Source of the DNA: JAKOQB01 sp036824465
GTDB lineage: Bacteria > Pseudomonadota > Gammaproteobacteria > Burkholderiales > Burkholderiaceae_F
Direction: 5' to 3'
Assembly: GCA_036824465.1 (NCBI GenBank)
Contig: DAITAC010000100.1
Coordinates: forward strand, 1-14,469
DNA length: 14,469 nucleotides
The translations under genes and the position numbers were made by a program. Of this stretch, positions 6,745 through 14,469 are shown one piece after another (positions within the stretch are counted from its first letter, which is position 1; the number at the start of each line of letters is the position of its first letter). A model generated the notes under the pieces. The model did no database searches. It was not told where the DNA came from and worked only from the letters and a program-made list of their open reading frames with translations.

Positions 6745-7815
6745 TCATCGATCGTCGTAGCTCAGCACCACCCGCCCGGTCAGCGGATATGACTGGCACG
6801 TGAGCACGAAGCCGGCGGCGACATCGGCCGGTTCGAGCGCGAAGTTCTTGCGCATCTTGACCTCACCTTCGAGCAGCTTGGCGCGGCAGGTGCAGCACAT
6901 GCCGCCCTTGCACGAAAACGGCAGGTCAAGCCCGGCGGCCTGCCCCGCGTCAAGGATCGAGCCGTGCTCGCGATGGAACTCGACCTCGCGGCGCAGGCCG
7001 TCGATCAGCAGCGTCACATGGGCTTCGGCCGCATCGGCGACCGGCTCGACCGCCGCAGCGCCCGCCGCGCTCAGCGTGCCAAAACGCTCCACGTGCACGT
7101 GCCCTGCGGGCACGCCGGCCGCGAGCAACGCGGACTCGGCTTCGTCGATCATCGACGACGGGCCGCAGATGAACGCCTCGTCGATCGTGTCGGCCGGCAC
7201 CAGCGTGGCGAGAAACGCGCGCACCTTGGCGGCATCGATGCGGCCGTTGAACAGATCGACCTCCTGCTCCTCGCGCGAGAACACGTTGTACAGCGCAAAC
7301 CGGCTGAGATAGCGGTCCTTCAGGTCTTCGAGCGCCTCGTGGAACATCACCGACGACTGCCTGCGGTTGCCGTAGATCAGCGTGAAGCGGGACCGCGGCT
7401 CGCGCGCAAGGGTCGTCTTCACGAGGGACAGGATCGGTGTGATGCCGCTGCCGGCGGCGAAGGCGACGTAGTGCCTGGCGTGCGTCGGATCGAGCGGCGT
7501 GTGGAAGCGGCCTTCCGGCGTCATCACGTCGATCGCGTCGCCGCGTTTCAATGACTCGTTGACCCAGACCGAGAAGCGGCCGCCGGCGACCTTCTTGATC
7601 GCAACGCGCAGTTCGCCTTCATCGAGGCCGCTGCAGATCGAATAGGAGCGCCGCAGCTCCTCGCCGTCGAGGTGCGCCCGCAGCGCGAGGTGCTGGCCCG
7701 GTTCGAAGCGGTAATCGGGTGCCAGCTCCGGCGGGACATCGAACCGCAGGCTGATCGAATCCGGCGTCTCGCGGCGGACATCGGCAATGCGAAGTGAATG
7801 AAACCTGGGTGTCAT
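6745..7815 (-). CDS. paaE: Phenylacetyl-CoA 1,2-epoxidase reductase subunit PaaE
   Basis: PaaE passes electrons from NADPH through FAD and a 2Fe-2S cluster to the di-iron site of PaaA. The protein has 356 residues, the same as E. coli PaaE. The order is a ferredoxin-reductase-type FAD domain (RSYS at 56-59), a nicotinamide domain (GSGITP at 122-127, ICGP near 216-219), then a C-terminal plant-type ferredoxin domain with cluster ligands C302, C307, C310 and C340 (motif CKGGMCCTC). The start at 7815 (MTPRFHSL) was chosen because a longer frame to 8049 would overlap paaD by 230 bp. The ATG is 4 bp after the paaD stop, so translation is probably coupled. It is the last gene of the paa enzyme run. 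Confidence 0.96.
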   Translation of the reverse strand: MTPRFHSLRIADVRRETPDSISLRFDVPPELAPDYRFEPGQHLALRAHLDGEELRRSYSICSGLDEGELRVAIKKVAGGRFSVWVNESLKRGDAIDVMTPEGRFHTPLDPTHARHYVAFAAGSGITPILSLVKTTLAREPRSRFTLIYGNRRQSSVMFHEALEDLKDRYLSRFALYNVFSREEQEVDLFNGRIDAAKVRAFLATLVPADTIDEAFICGPSSMIDEAESALLAAGVPAGHVHVERFGTLSAAGAAAVEPVADAAEAHVTLLIDGLRREVEFHREHGSILDAGQAAGLDLPFSCKGGMCCTCRAKLLEGEVKMRKNFALEPADVAAGFVLTCQSYPLTGRVVLSYDDR

Positions 7816-7819
7816 CTCG

Positions 7820-8335
7820 CTACAGGGGCTTGAAGTATTCGAACGGTTCGCGACACGCGCGGCAGCGGTAAAGCGCCTTGCACGCGGTCGCGCCGAACTG
7901 CGACAGGCGCTCGGTGTCGAGGCTCGCGCAGCGCGGACAGGCGATGGCTCGGGGCGTGAAGACGATTGGTCGCTCTGCGGGCTCGACCGGGAATCGCGGC
8001 GGCAGGGATTCCAGTTGCGCCGCATGCGGCGGCGCGATGCCGTAAGCATTCAGCTTCTGTTTCGCCTCAACCGTGATCCAGTCGGTGGTCCATGCGGGCG
8101 ACAGTCGCTGCTCGATGCGCACAACGGGCGCGCCGGCCTCATGCAGCGCCTGCTCGATTGAACGCGCAATCACTTCGGTCGCGGGGCAACCCGAGTAAGT
8201 CGGCGTGACCACGACTTCGATCGCGTCATTGCACACGCGCACATCGCGCACGATGCCGAGCTCCGTCACCGAGATCACCGGGATCTCGGGGTCAGGCACG
8301 TGTGACAGCACGTCCCACGCGCGCTCGACGGTCAT
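7820..8335 (-). CDS. paaD: Phenylacetate oxygenase accessory protein PaaD
   Basis: This 171-residue protein is the usual size for PaaD. It carries an N-terminal MIP18/DUF59 domain (DPEIP at 15-19, TPTYSGCP at 44-51 with C50) and a C-terminal cysteine cluster typical of PaaD: C133 and C136 in CPRC, C158 and C161 in CRAC, and an extra C152. PaaD is required for the epoxidase in vivo but is not part of the purified catalytic complex. The DUF59 fold points to Fe-S or metal-centre maturation. The start at 8335 (MTVERAW) lies 5 bp after the paaC stop. A longer in-frame extension into paaC is rejected because it would duplicate paaC coding sequence. Confidence 0.95.
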   Translation of the reverse strand: MTVERAWDVLSHVPDPEIPVISVTELGIVRDVRVCNDAIEVVVTPTYSGCPATEVIARSIEQALHEAGAPVVRIEQRLSPAWTTDWITVEAKQKLNAYGIAPPHAAQLESLPPRFPVEPAERPIVFTPRAIACPRCASLDTERLSQFGATACKALYRCRACREPFEYFKPL

Positions 8336-8340
8336 CGCGG

Positions 8341-9111
8341 TCACCAAGTGCCCCCGGGATAGGTGCGCTGCAGGTACTGCATCTCGGTCAGCAGATGGCC
8401 CATGTGCTCGGTGTGCACGCCCTCCTTGCCGCGCGACAGGAACGGCGAGCGCTGCGGCACCTGCAGTGTCGCGGCCGCGAGCGCCGGCATGACCTGTGAT
8501 TCCCATGCGCCTTGCAGCGTCGACCATGCCGCGCCGATCTGCGCGGCGACGACGGCCTCGTCCTCCGGCGTCGGCGAGAAGAACTCGGCGGTGTAGGGCC
8601 ACAGGTAATCGAGTGCGCGCTGCATCCGCGCATGCGATTCATCGGTGCCGTCGCCCAGCCGCACGGTCCAGTCGGCCGCGTGCTGCTGGTGATAGCGGGT
8701 CTCCTTCAGGCTCTTGCCCGCGATCGCTGCCAGTTCCTGGTCCGCCGAGGTCTGCAGCGCCTGCCACAGCGGCAACTGGAACGATGTGAAAAGGTAATTG
8801 CGCAGTACGGTGCGCGCGAAATCCTCGTTCGGCAGCTCGACCATCGACACATTGCGATAGGCGTGCTCGGCGCGCAGGAATGCGAGCGCGTCTTCGTCGC
8901 GGCCATGGTCTTCAAGCCGCCCGACATGGGTCAGCAACAGCCGCGCCTGCCCGATCAGGTCGAGCGCAGTATTGGCGAGCGCAATGTCCTCTTCCAGGAC
9001 CGGCCCGTGGCCGCACCATTCCGACAGGCGCTGCCCGAGGATCAGCGATGAGTCGGCGATGCGCAGCAGGTAGTCGAGGTGGGCCGTGTTGGTTTTGACG
9101 GTGCTGGTCAT
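8341..9111 (-). CDS. paaC: Phenylacetyl-CoA 1,2-epoxidase structural subunit PaaC
   Basis: This 256-residue ferritin-like protein (E. coli PaaC has 248) is the non-catalytic partner that pairs with PaaA in the oxygenase core. Recognisable PaaC stretches are LRIADSSLILGQRLSEWCGH near residue 16, LANTALDLIGQARLLL near 45, and the C-terminal HTEHMGHLLTEMQYLQR. It starts 10 bp after the paaB stop with only a weak ribosome site, and ends 5 bp before paaD. This fits translational coupling within paaBCDE. I see no truncation or frame problem. Confidence 0.96.
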   Translation of the reverse strand: MTSTVKTNTAHLDYLLRIADSSLILGQRLSEWCGHGPVLEEDIALANTALDLIGQARLLLTHVGRLEDHGRDEDALAFLRAEHAYRNVSMVELPNEDFARTVLRNYLFTSFQLPLWQALQTSADQELAAIAGKSLKETRYHQQHAADWTVRLGDGTDESHARMQRALDYLWPYTAEFFSPTPEDEAVVAAQIGAAWSTLQGAWESQVMPALAAATLQVPQRSPFLSRGKEGVHTEHMGHLLTEMQYLQRTYPGGTW

Positions 9112-9121
9112 CCGCGTCTCA

Positions 9122-9409
9122 TCACATGTGATTCACTTCATCGGGCAACTTATAGAAGGTCGGATGCCGGTAGATCTTGTCTTCGGCCGGATCGAACATC
9201 TCCGGCTTGGCGTCAGGATCCGATGCGTGAATCTGATCGGCGCGCACGACCCAGATGCTCACCCCCTCCAGGCGGCGCGTGTAGACATCGCGCGCGTTTT
9301 GCAGAGCGATCTTCGCGTCCGGCGCATGCACGCTGCCGCAGTGCTTGTGATCCAGCCCGTTGCGGCTGCGGATGAAGACTTCCCACAAAGGCCATTCCTT
9401 CTTGTCCAT
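9122..9409 (-). CDS. paaB: Phenylacetyl-CoA 1,2-epoxidase subunit PaaB
   Basis: This small subunit has 95 residues, as in E. coli PaaB, and bridges PaaAC heterodimers in the complex. Conserved stretches are WPLWEVFIRSRNGLDHKH, ENARD-like QNARDVYTRR, SIWVV, and the C-terminal YRHPTFYKLPDEVNHM. The start at 9409 (MDKKEW) was preferred over an in-frame ATG at 9430. It gives the family length and has AAGGA at 9418-9422, 8 nt upstream, while 9430 has no ribosome site. The spacer to paaA is 128 bp, long for adjacent subunit genes, because it holds a palindromic repeat. Confidence 0.96.
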   Translation of the reverse strand: MDKKEWPLWEVFIRSRNGLDHKHCGSVHAPDAKIALQNARDVYTRRLEGVSIWVVRADQIHASDPDAKPEMFDPAEDKIYRHPTFYKLPDEVNHM

Positions 9410-9417
9410 CGTCTGGA

Positions 9418-9422
9418 TCCTT
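9418..9422 (-). promoter_or_regulatory. Shine-Dalgarno sequence deciding the paaB start
   Basis: AAGGA on the minus strand lies 8 nt before the ATG at 9409. The alternative ATG at 9430 has no such site. Confidence 0.7.
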
Positions 9423-9436
9423 CGCTGCATTGTTTG

Positions 9437-9524
9437 CCCTCACCCCAGCCCTCTCCCGCTGATGCGGGCGAGGGAGAACTCATCCCCTCTCCCCGATCAC
9501 CGGGGAGAGGGCTAGGGTGAGGGG
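9437..9524. repeat. 88-bp nested palindromic element between paaA and paaB
   Basis: The outer arms are 9437-9457 and 9503-9523, complementary over 21 nt with one mismatch (CCCTCACCCCAGCCCTCTCCC and its partner). Inside are two smaller hairpins: CTCCCGC with GCGGGCGAG around TGAT, and an 11-bp perfect stem CCCTCTCCCCG/CGGGGAGAGGG around ATCAC at about 9485-9511. The element could fold as one long stem or as two or three separate hairpins. It shares the CCCTCACCCCA flank with the element near 6655-6688, so it looks like an interspersed family. It occupies most of the spacer between two oxygenase subunit genes. Confidence 0.85.
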
Positions 9525-9537
9525 CGTTTTCATCGAA

Positions 9538-10551
9538 CTACGCTGCCTGCCGCTCGCGCAGCGCCTGCTTGTCGGCATAGGCGACCGCCGCTGCGCGCAC
9601 CCACGCGCCGTCTTCCCAGGCCTGGATGCGATCGGCAAGACGGTCCTTGGCACACGGGCCGTGTCCGTTGACGACGTTCCAGAATTCACTCCAGTCGATC
9701 GGGCCGAAGTCGAAGTGGCCGCGTTCTTCGTTCCACTTCAGCAGCGGATCGGGCAATGTGACGCCGAGCACCTTGGACTGCGGCACCGTGGCGTCGACGA
9801 ACTTCTGGCGCAGGTCGTCGTTGCTGATCCGCTTGATGCCCCACTTCATCGAGTCGCCGCTGTGCATCGACTCCGCATCATGCGGGCCGAACATCATCAG
9901 CGACGGCCACCACCATCGATTGACGGCGTCCTGCACCAGCGCGCGCTGTTCCGCCGTGCCCTGCATCATCGTCAGCAGCAGGTCGTAGCCCTGGCGCTGG
10001 TGGAAGGACTCCTCCTTGCAGATGCGGATCATCGCGCGCGCGTACGGGCCGTACGAGCAGCGCGTGAGCGGAATCTGGTTCATGATCGCCGCGCCGTCGA
10101 CCAGCCAGCCGATCACGCCGATGTCGGCCCAGTTCAAGGTCGGGTAGTTGAAGATCGACGAGTACTTGGCCTTGCCGGAATGAAGCGCATCGATCAGGTC
10201 ATCGCGCGACACACCAAGCGTTTCGGCCGCCGCGTACAGGTACAGGCCGTGGCCGCCTTCGTCCTGCACCTTGGCGAGCAGGATGCTCTTGCGCTTGAGC
10301 GTCGGCGCACGCGTGATCCAGTTGCCTTCGGGCAGCATGCCGACGATCTCGCTGTGCGCGTGCTGGCTGATCTGCCGCACCAGCGTCTTGCGGTAACCGT
10401 CCGGCATCCAGTCCTTGGGTTCGATGAAGTCGCCGCGCGCGACCTTGGTGTCAAACTCGGCCTCGTACTCCGCGTCTTTCAGCGAGCGCGGGCCGCGCGG
10501 CGCCGCTTTCTCGTCCTTGCCCTGCGGAATGTCCATCGCCTGTGTGTACAT
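9538..10551 (-). CDS. paaA: Phenylacetyl-CoA 1,2-epoxidase catalytic subunit PaaA
   Basis: This is the di-iron oxygenase subunit that epoxidises the ring of phenylacetyl-CoA using O2 (EC 1.14.13.149 complex). It has 337 residues, about 28 more than E. coli PaaA, all at the N-terminus. The ferritin-like metal-site motifs are present: HSEIVG with E68, VQDEGGHG with E98 and H101, and KEESFHQRQG with E181 and H184. WADIGVIGWLVDGAAIMNQ is a PaaA hallmark. The start at 10551 (MYTQAMDI) has GGGGA 7 nt upstream. An ATG five codons later has no clear site. Upstream lies a 93-bp spacer with an inverted repeat, separating it from paaK. Confidence 0.96.
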   Translation of the reverse strand: MYTQAMDIPQGKDEKAAPRGPRSLKDAEYEAEFDTKVARGDFIEPKDWMPDGYRKTLVRQISQHAHSEIVGMLPEGNWITRAPTLKRKSILLAKVQDEGGHGLYLYAAAETLGVSRDDLIDALHSGKAKYSSIFNYPTLNWADIGVIGWLVDGAAIMNQIPLTRCSYGPYARAMIRICKEESFHQRQGYDLLLTMMQGTAEQRALVQDAVNRWWWPSLMMFGPHDAESMHSGDSMKWGIKRISNDDLRQKFVDATVPQSKVLGVTLPDPLLKWNEERGHFDFGPIDWSEFWNVVNGHGPCAKDRLADRIQAWEDGAWVRAAAVAYADKQALRERQAA

Positions 10552-10573
10552 GATTGAATCCCCAGAATCGTTT

Positions 10574-10638
10574 TCACCACCGAGACACCGAGGGCACAGA
10601 GAACTGCAAGAGGCTCTTTCTCTGTGTCTCTGTGGTGA
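10574..10638. repeat. MITE-like inverted repeat between paaK and paaA
   Basis: The arms at 10574-10592 (TCACCACCGAGACACCGAG) and 10620-10638 (CTCTGTGTCTCTGTGGTGA) are complementary over 19 nt with two mismatches, around a 27-bp spacer. The ACCACAGAGACACAGAG core resembles an intergenic repeat I have seen in many proteobacterial genomes. It fills the 93-bp spacer between the paaK stop and the paaA start. No transposase or obvious target-site duplication is visible. Confidence 0.8.
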
Positions 10639-10644
10639 GCCAAG

Positions 10645-11958
<1,314 letters not shown>

Positions 11959-11974
11959 CGTCGGTTCCTTCGCG

Positions 11975-12436
11975 TCATGGGTGAGAAAAATCCACGATGT
12001 GCTTGCCCTTCATGGTGTGCGAGCGGCCGCGCATCAGCGCCACCTGCTTGAGGTGCTGGTTCGTCACCAGGATGTCGTACAGGCCCAGCCGCCCGTTGAT
12101 GGTGACCTCGCGCGCCTCGGCCAGCAGGCGGTCGCCTTCGTGCCCGGGGTTGAGGATCTCGATGAAGATTCCGGAGGCGAGCGTCAGTTCGTTGTGGCTG
12201 TTGCAGGCGAATGCAAAGGCCGTGTCGGCCAGGGTCGTGATGATGCCGCCGTGACACAGGCCGAAGCCGTTGAGCATGTCGTGTCGCACCACCATCGTCA
12301 CGCGCGCGTAGCCGGGCGAGATCGCTTCGATCTGCATGCCGAGGCTCTTCGAGGCATGGTCGTTCTCGAACATCTTGCGACGCACCGCCTCGGCAACGGT
12401 CTGCGGATCGGGCCGTTGGCCATGAGATTCGCTCAT
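11975..12436 (-). CDS. paaI: Hydroxyphenylacetyl-CoA thioesterase PaaI
   Basis: This 153-residue hot-dog-fold thioesterase hydrolyses CoA esters that accumulate when the pathway stalls, freeing CoA. The active-site region NGFGLCHGGIITTLAD carries N56, H62, G63 and D71, matching the PaaI family pattern. The start at 12436 (MSESHGQ) overlaps the paaH stop in an ATGA arrangement (12433-12436) and has AGGAG at 12442-12446, 5 nt upstream. A longer frame to 12574 would lie inside paaH and is rejected. The length fits the family (about 140-150 residues). Confidence 0.95.
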   Translation of the reverse strand: MSESHGQRPDPQTVAEAVRRKMFENDHASKSLGMQIEAISPGYARVTMVVRHDMLNGFGLCHGGIITTLADTAFAFACNSHNELTLASGIFIEILNPGHEGDRLLAEAREVTINGRLGLYDILVTNQHLKQVALMRGRSHTMKGKHIVDFSHP

Positions 12437-13971
12437 GGTTTCTCCTGAAACCCGGTGCCACTCCAGCCGCGCCGCTGGATCAGCACCGACGTGCGATAAC
12501 GCTCCTCGCCGTAGTGCGCGCGCAGGTTGGCGAGCACCTGGGCGAAGAAATCGACTCCGACCGCCTCGGCCCACGCCATGGGGCCTCGCGGGTAGTTGAC
12601 GCCGTAGCGCATCGCCTCGTCGATCGCGTCCGCCGTGCAGATGCCATACGTGACTGCGTCGGCCGCCTCGTTGACCAGCATCGCGATGGTCCGCAGCACG
12701 ATCAGGCCGGCCACATCATCCAGCCGCGAGCAGGCAAAGCCGGCGCGCGCCAGCGTGGCGCACACGGTGCGTACGGCCGATTCGCCGCACTGGTCGGCGC
12801 GTGCCAGCGCCAGACGTGTGGCGGTTGCATAGTCAAGCGCGAGGTCGAACAACACCAGTTGCGGATGACCGATCTCAAGCGCGCGCTGGCTGGCGCAGCG
12901 GCCGTCGCTCAACATCAGGCGCGCCGATCCGATTTCGAGCCAGCCGGGTGCGTTGCTGCGGTTCTCGACCCGAACCACCTCGATTCCGGCACGCTCGAGC
13001 CGCGTGATGATCGGTGTGGCGATGCCGAGCGAGCCCACCAGCGTCACGCGCGTCACCGGATCGGCACCCGGCTCCACACTCGGCTCCGCCTTCGCTGCGC
13101 CGGGGCGGTAGTCATACATGCCGCGACCGCTCTTGCGTCCAAGCCAGCCGCCGCGCACCAGTTCCTGCTGCCCCAGCGCCGGCGCGTAACGGCGATCGCC
13201 AAACGTTGCATCGAACACCGACCTGGTCACGATGAGATTCACGTCGTGGCCGATCAGGTCCATCAGCTCGAAAGGACCCATTGGGAAGCCGCCGCAGTCG
13301 CGCATGATGGCGTCGAGCGTCGGCGGTTCAGCCGCGTTTTCCGCGAGCACGCGCCAGGCTTCGCCATAGAACGGCCGCGCCAGCCGGTTGACGATGAACC
13401 CCGGCGTGGATTTGGCAAACACGGTGTGCTTGCCCCAGGCGCGCGCCGTCGCGGCAATCGTCTGCGCGACATCTTCGGCGGTCGCCATGCCGCTCACCAC
13501 CTCGACCAGCCGCATCCGCGTCGGCGGGTTGAAGAAGTGCATGCCGGCCAGCCGCCCGGGGCGCACGAGCGCGGCACCGATCGCGGTGATCGACAGCGAT
13601 GACGTGTTGGTGGCGAACAGACATGCCTCGCCAACCGTGCTTTCCAGGGCTCGAAAGAGGTCCTGCTTGATCGCCAGATCTTCGACCACCGCCTCGACGA
13701 TCAGCCCGCACGGACGCAGGTCTGCCAGCGCCGCCGCGGGCTGAATGCGCGCGACGGTCGCATCAGCCTCGCCCGCCGCGAGCTTGCCCTTGCCGGCAAG
13801 TGCGTGCAGCTCGCGCTGCATTGCGTCTCGTGCGGTCGTGACCGCGTTCGCGTTGCTGTCGTACAGCAGCACGCGGTGGCCGGCACGCGCGGCTACCTGC
13901 GCAATGCCGGCGCCCATCGAACCGGCACCGATGATTCCGACCGCAACCGACGATGACAAGGCGTGCGTCAA
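12433..13971 (-). CDS. paaH: 3-hydroxyacyl-CoA dehydrogenase PaaH (TTG start)
   Basis: This NAD-dependent enzyme oxidises 3-hydroxyadipyl-CoA to 3-oxoadipyl-CoA late in the pathway. From the TTG at 13971 it has 512 residues, near the roughly 500 of the PaaH family. The Rossmann domain has GAGSMG at 15-20. The active-site residues are S124 (NTSSLS), H145 (GMHFFNP), E157 (VEVVSG) and N195 (GFIVNR). Two C-terminal dehydrogenase domains follow: one around CGGFPMGPFELMDLIGHDV, the second around YGVNYPRGPMAWAE. No in-frame ATG or GTG lies near the expected N-terminus. An ATG at 14136 would overlap paaG by about 160 bp. The TTG has AGGAGAG upstream. The stop overlaps the paaI start. Confidence 0.94.
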   Translation of the reverse strand: MTHALSSSVAVGIIGAGSMGAGIAQVAARAGHRVLLYDSNANAVTTARDAMQRELHALAGKGKLAAGEADATVARIQPAAALADLRPCGLIVEAVVEDLAIKQDLFRALESTVGEACLFATNTSSLSITAIGAALVRPGRLAGMHFFNPPTRMRLVEVVSGMATAEDVAQTIAATARAWGKHTVFAKSTPGFIVNRLARPFYGEAWRVLAENAAEPPTLDAIMRDCGGFPMGPFELMDLIGHDVNLIVTRSVFDATFGDRRYAPALGQQELVRGGWLGRKSGRGMYDYRPGAAKAEPSVEPGADPVTRVTLVGSLGIATPIITRLERAGIEVVRVENRSNAPGWLEIGSARLMLSDGRCASQRALEIGHPQLVLFDLALDYATATRLALARADQCGESAVRTVCATLARAGFACSRLDDVAGLIVLRTIAMLVNEAADAVTYGICTADAIDEAMRYGVNYPRGPMAWAEAVGVDFFAQVLANLRAHYGEERYRTSVLIQRRGWSGTGFQEKP

Positions 13972-13972
13972 A

Positions 13973-14469
13973 TCACTCTCCTGTGAACCTGGGCGCGCGT
14001 TTCTCCATGAACGCCGCCACACCCTCGCGATAATCGTTCGAGCGGCCAAGTTCGCGCTGGAAATCTCGTTCGAGATCGAGGCTGCGTTCAAGGGGCAGCG
14101 CGCTGGCGGCGTAGATCGCCTCTTTTGTGCGCGCAAACCCGCGCGTCGGACCCGCCGCGAGTTGCTCGGCCACCGTGCGGACGACCGGCATCAGTTCGGC
14201 GTCGTCGACGCACTTCCAGATCAGGCCCCACGCCTGGGCCTGCTCGGCCGACAGCTTGTCACCAAGCAACGCCAGTCCCAGCGCGCGCGCCTGACCAACA
14301 AGCTTCGGCAGCACCCACGTGCCGCCCGAGTCCGGCACGAGGCCGATCTTCGCGAACGACTGGATGAAGCTCGCGGAGCGCGCCGCGAACACGAGATCGC
14401 ACGCCAGCGCGATGTTGGCGCCGGCACCTGCCGCCACCCCATTGACCGCGGCGATCACCGGCAGCGGCA
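13973..14469 (-). CDS. paaG: PaaG, 1,2-epoxyphenylacetyl-CoA isomerase (5' end off window)
   Basis: This is the C-terminal 165 residues or so of a crotonase-fold protein. E. coli PaaG has 262, so about 100 residues lie beyond the right edge. PaaG converts the ring-epoxide of phenylacetyl-CoA to the oxepin (EC 5.3.3.18) and also isomerises dehydroadipyl-CoA. Diagnostic stretches are NGVAAGAGAN (oxyanion-hole region), FAKIGLVPDSGGTW with the aspartate used by PaaG, and WGLIWKCVDD. These distinguish it from general enoyl-CoA hydratases. The stop at 13973-13975 lies 1 bp before the paaH TTG. A valine codon near 14458 could be read as a GTG start but is internal. Confidence 0.95.
   Translation of the reverse strand, partial: PLPVIAAVNGVAAGAGANIALACDLVFAARSASFIQSFAKIGLVPDSGGTWVLPKLVGQARALGLALLGDKLSAEQAQAWGLIWKCVDDAELMPVVRTVAEQLAAGPTRGFARTKEAIYAASALPLERSLDLERDFQRELGRSNDYREGVAAFMEKRAPRFTGE
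13976..13982 (-). promoter_or_regulatory. Shine-Dalgarno sequence deciding the paaH TTG start
   Basis: AGGAGAG on the minus strand lies at the end of paaG and overlaps its final codons. It sits 4-6 nt before TTG at 13971-13969. No ATG in the correct frame is nearby, so this site supports TTG as the start and coupling to paaG. Confidence 0.65.

Noticed and set aside
5326..6792. Long plus-strand open frame of 488 codons
   Set aside because: It lies antisense to livK and the TetR gene. The composition is that of a GC-rich shadow frame with many Arg and His and no recognisable domain. The minus-strand genes have clear families.
7820..8602. A 260-residue form of PaaD starting inside paaC
   Set aside because: The first 89 residues are paaC read in another frame, and the family start MTVERAW fits at 8335.
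12514..13602. Long plus-strand open frame of 362 codons
   Set aside because: It is antisense to paaH, whose motifs are unmistakable, and the translation resembles no family.

Overview
The window is GC-rich DNA carrying a run of co-oriented genes, all transcribed right to left on the minus strand. It looks like a betaproteobacterium, most likely of the Burkholderiales. The reasons are the aerobic phenylacetate gene order, a TetR-type PaaR-like regulator, and a fused LivM-LivG transporter protein. Two runs of exactly 100 N show that this is a draft scaffold. No RNA gene, CRISPR array, insertion sequence or prophage is visible.

In transcription order, positions 14469 to 6745 hold a phenylacetate (paa) catabolic operon. 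paaG (5' end cut by the window edge), paaH, paaI and paaK come first, then paaA, paaB, paaC, paaD and paaE. PaaK activates phenylacetate to its CoA thioester. The PaaABCE multicomponent oxygenase, with accessory PaaD, makes the ring 1,2-epoxide. PaaG isomerises this to the oxepin. PaaH oxidises a 3-hydroxyadipyl-CoA intermediate late in the pathway, and PaaI is a salvage thioesterase. The ring-cleavage and thiolase genes (paaZ, paaJ, paaF) are not in this window.

Positions 6576 to 5863 encode a TetR regulator resembling PaaR. It is followed by a branched-chain-amino-acid-type (HAAT) ABC importer: binding protein livK, permease livH (interrupted by a gap), a permease-ATPase fusion livMG, and ATPase livF (interrupted by an artefactual gap). 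A dihydrodipicolinate-synthase-family aldolase/lyase follows and runs off the left edge. Placed directly after the paa genes and regulator, the importer may carry phenylacetate or a related aromatic acid; that is inference.

The genes are ordinary. The least explained content lies between them. Where genes are separated by more than about 60 bp, five of the six spacers hold a palindromic or tandem repeat, and several different repeat types are represented; the sixth, in front of livK, has none that I could see. The remaining junctions are only 4-16 bp or overlap. I saw no evidence of a new biological system. No stretch over 300 bp lacks a gene.
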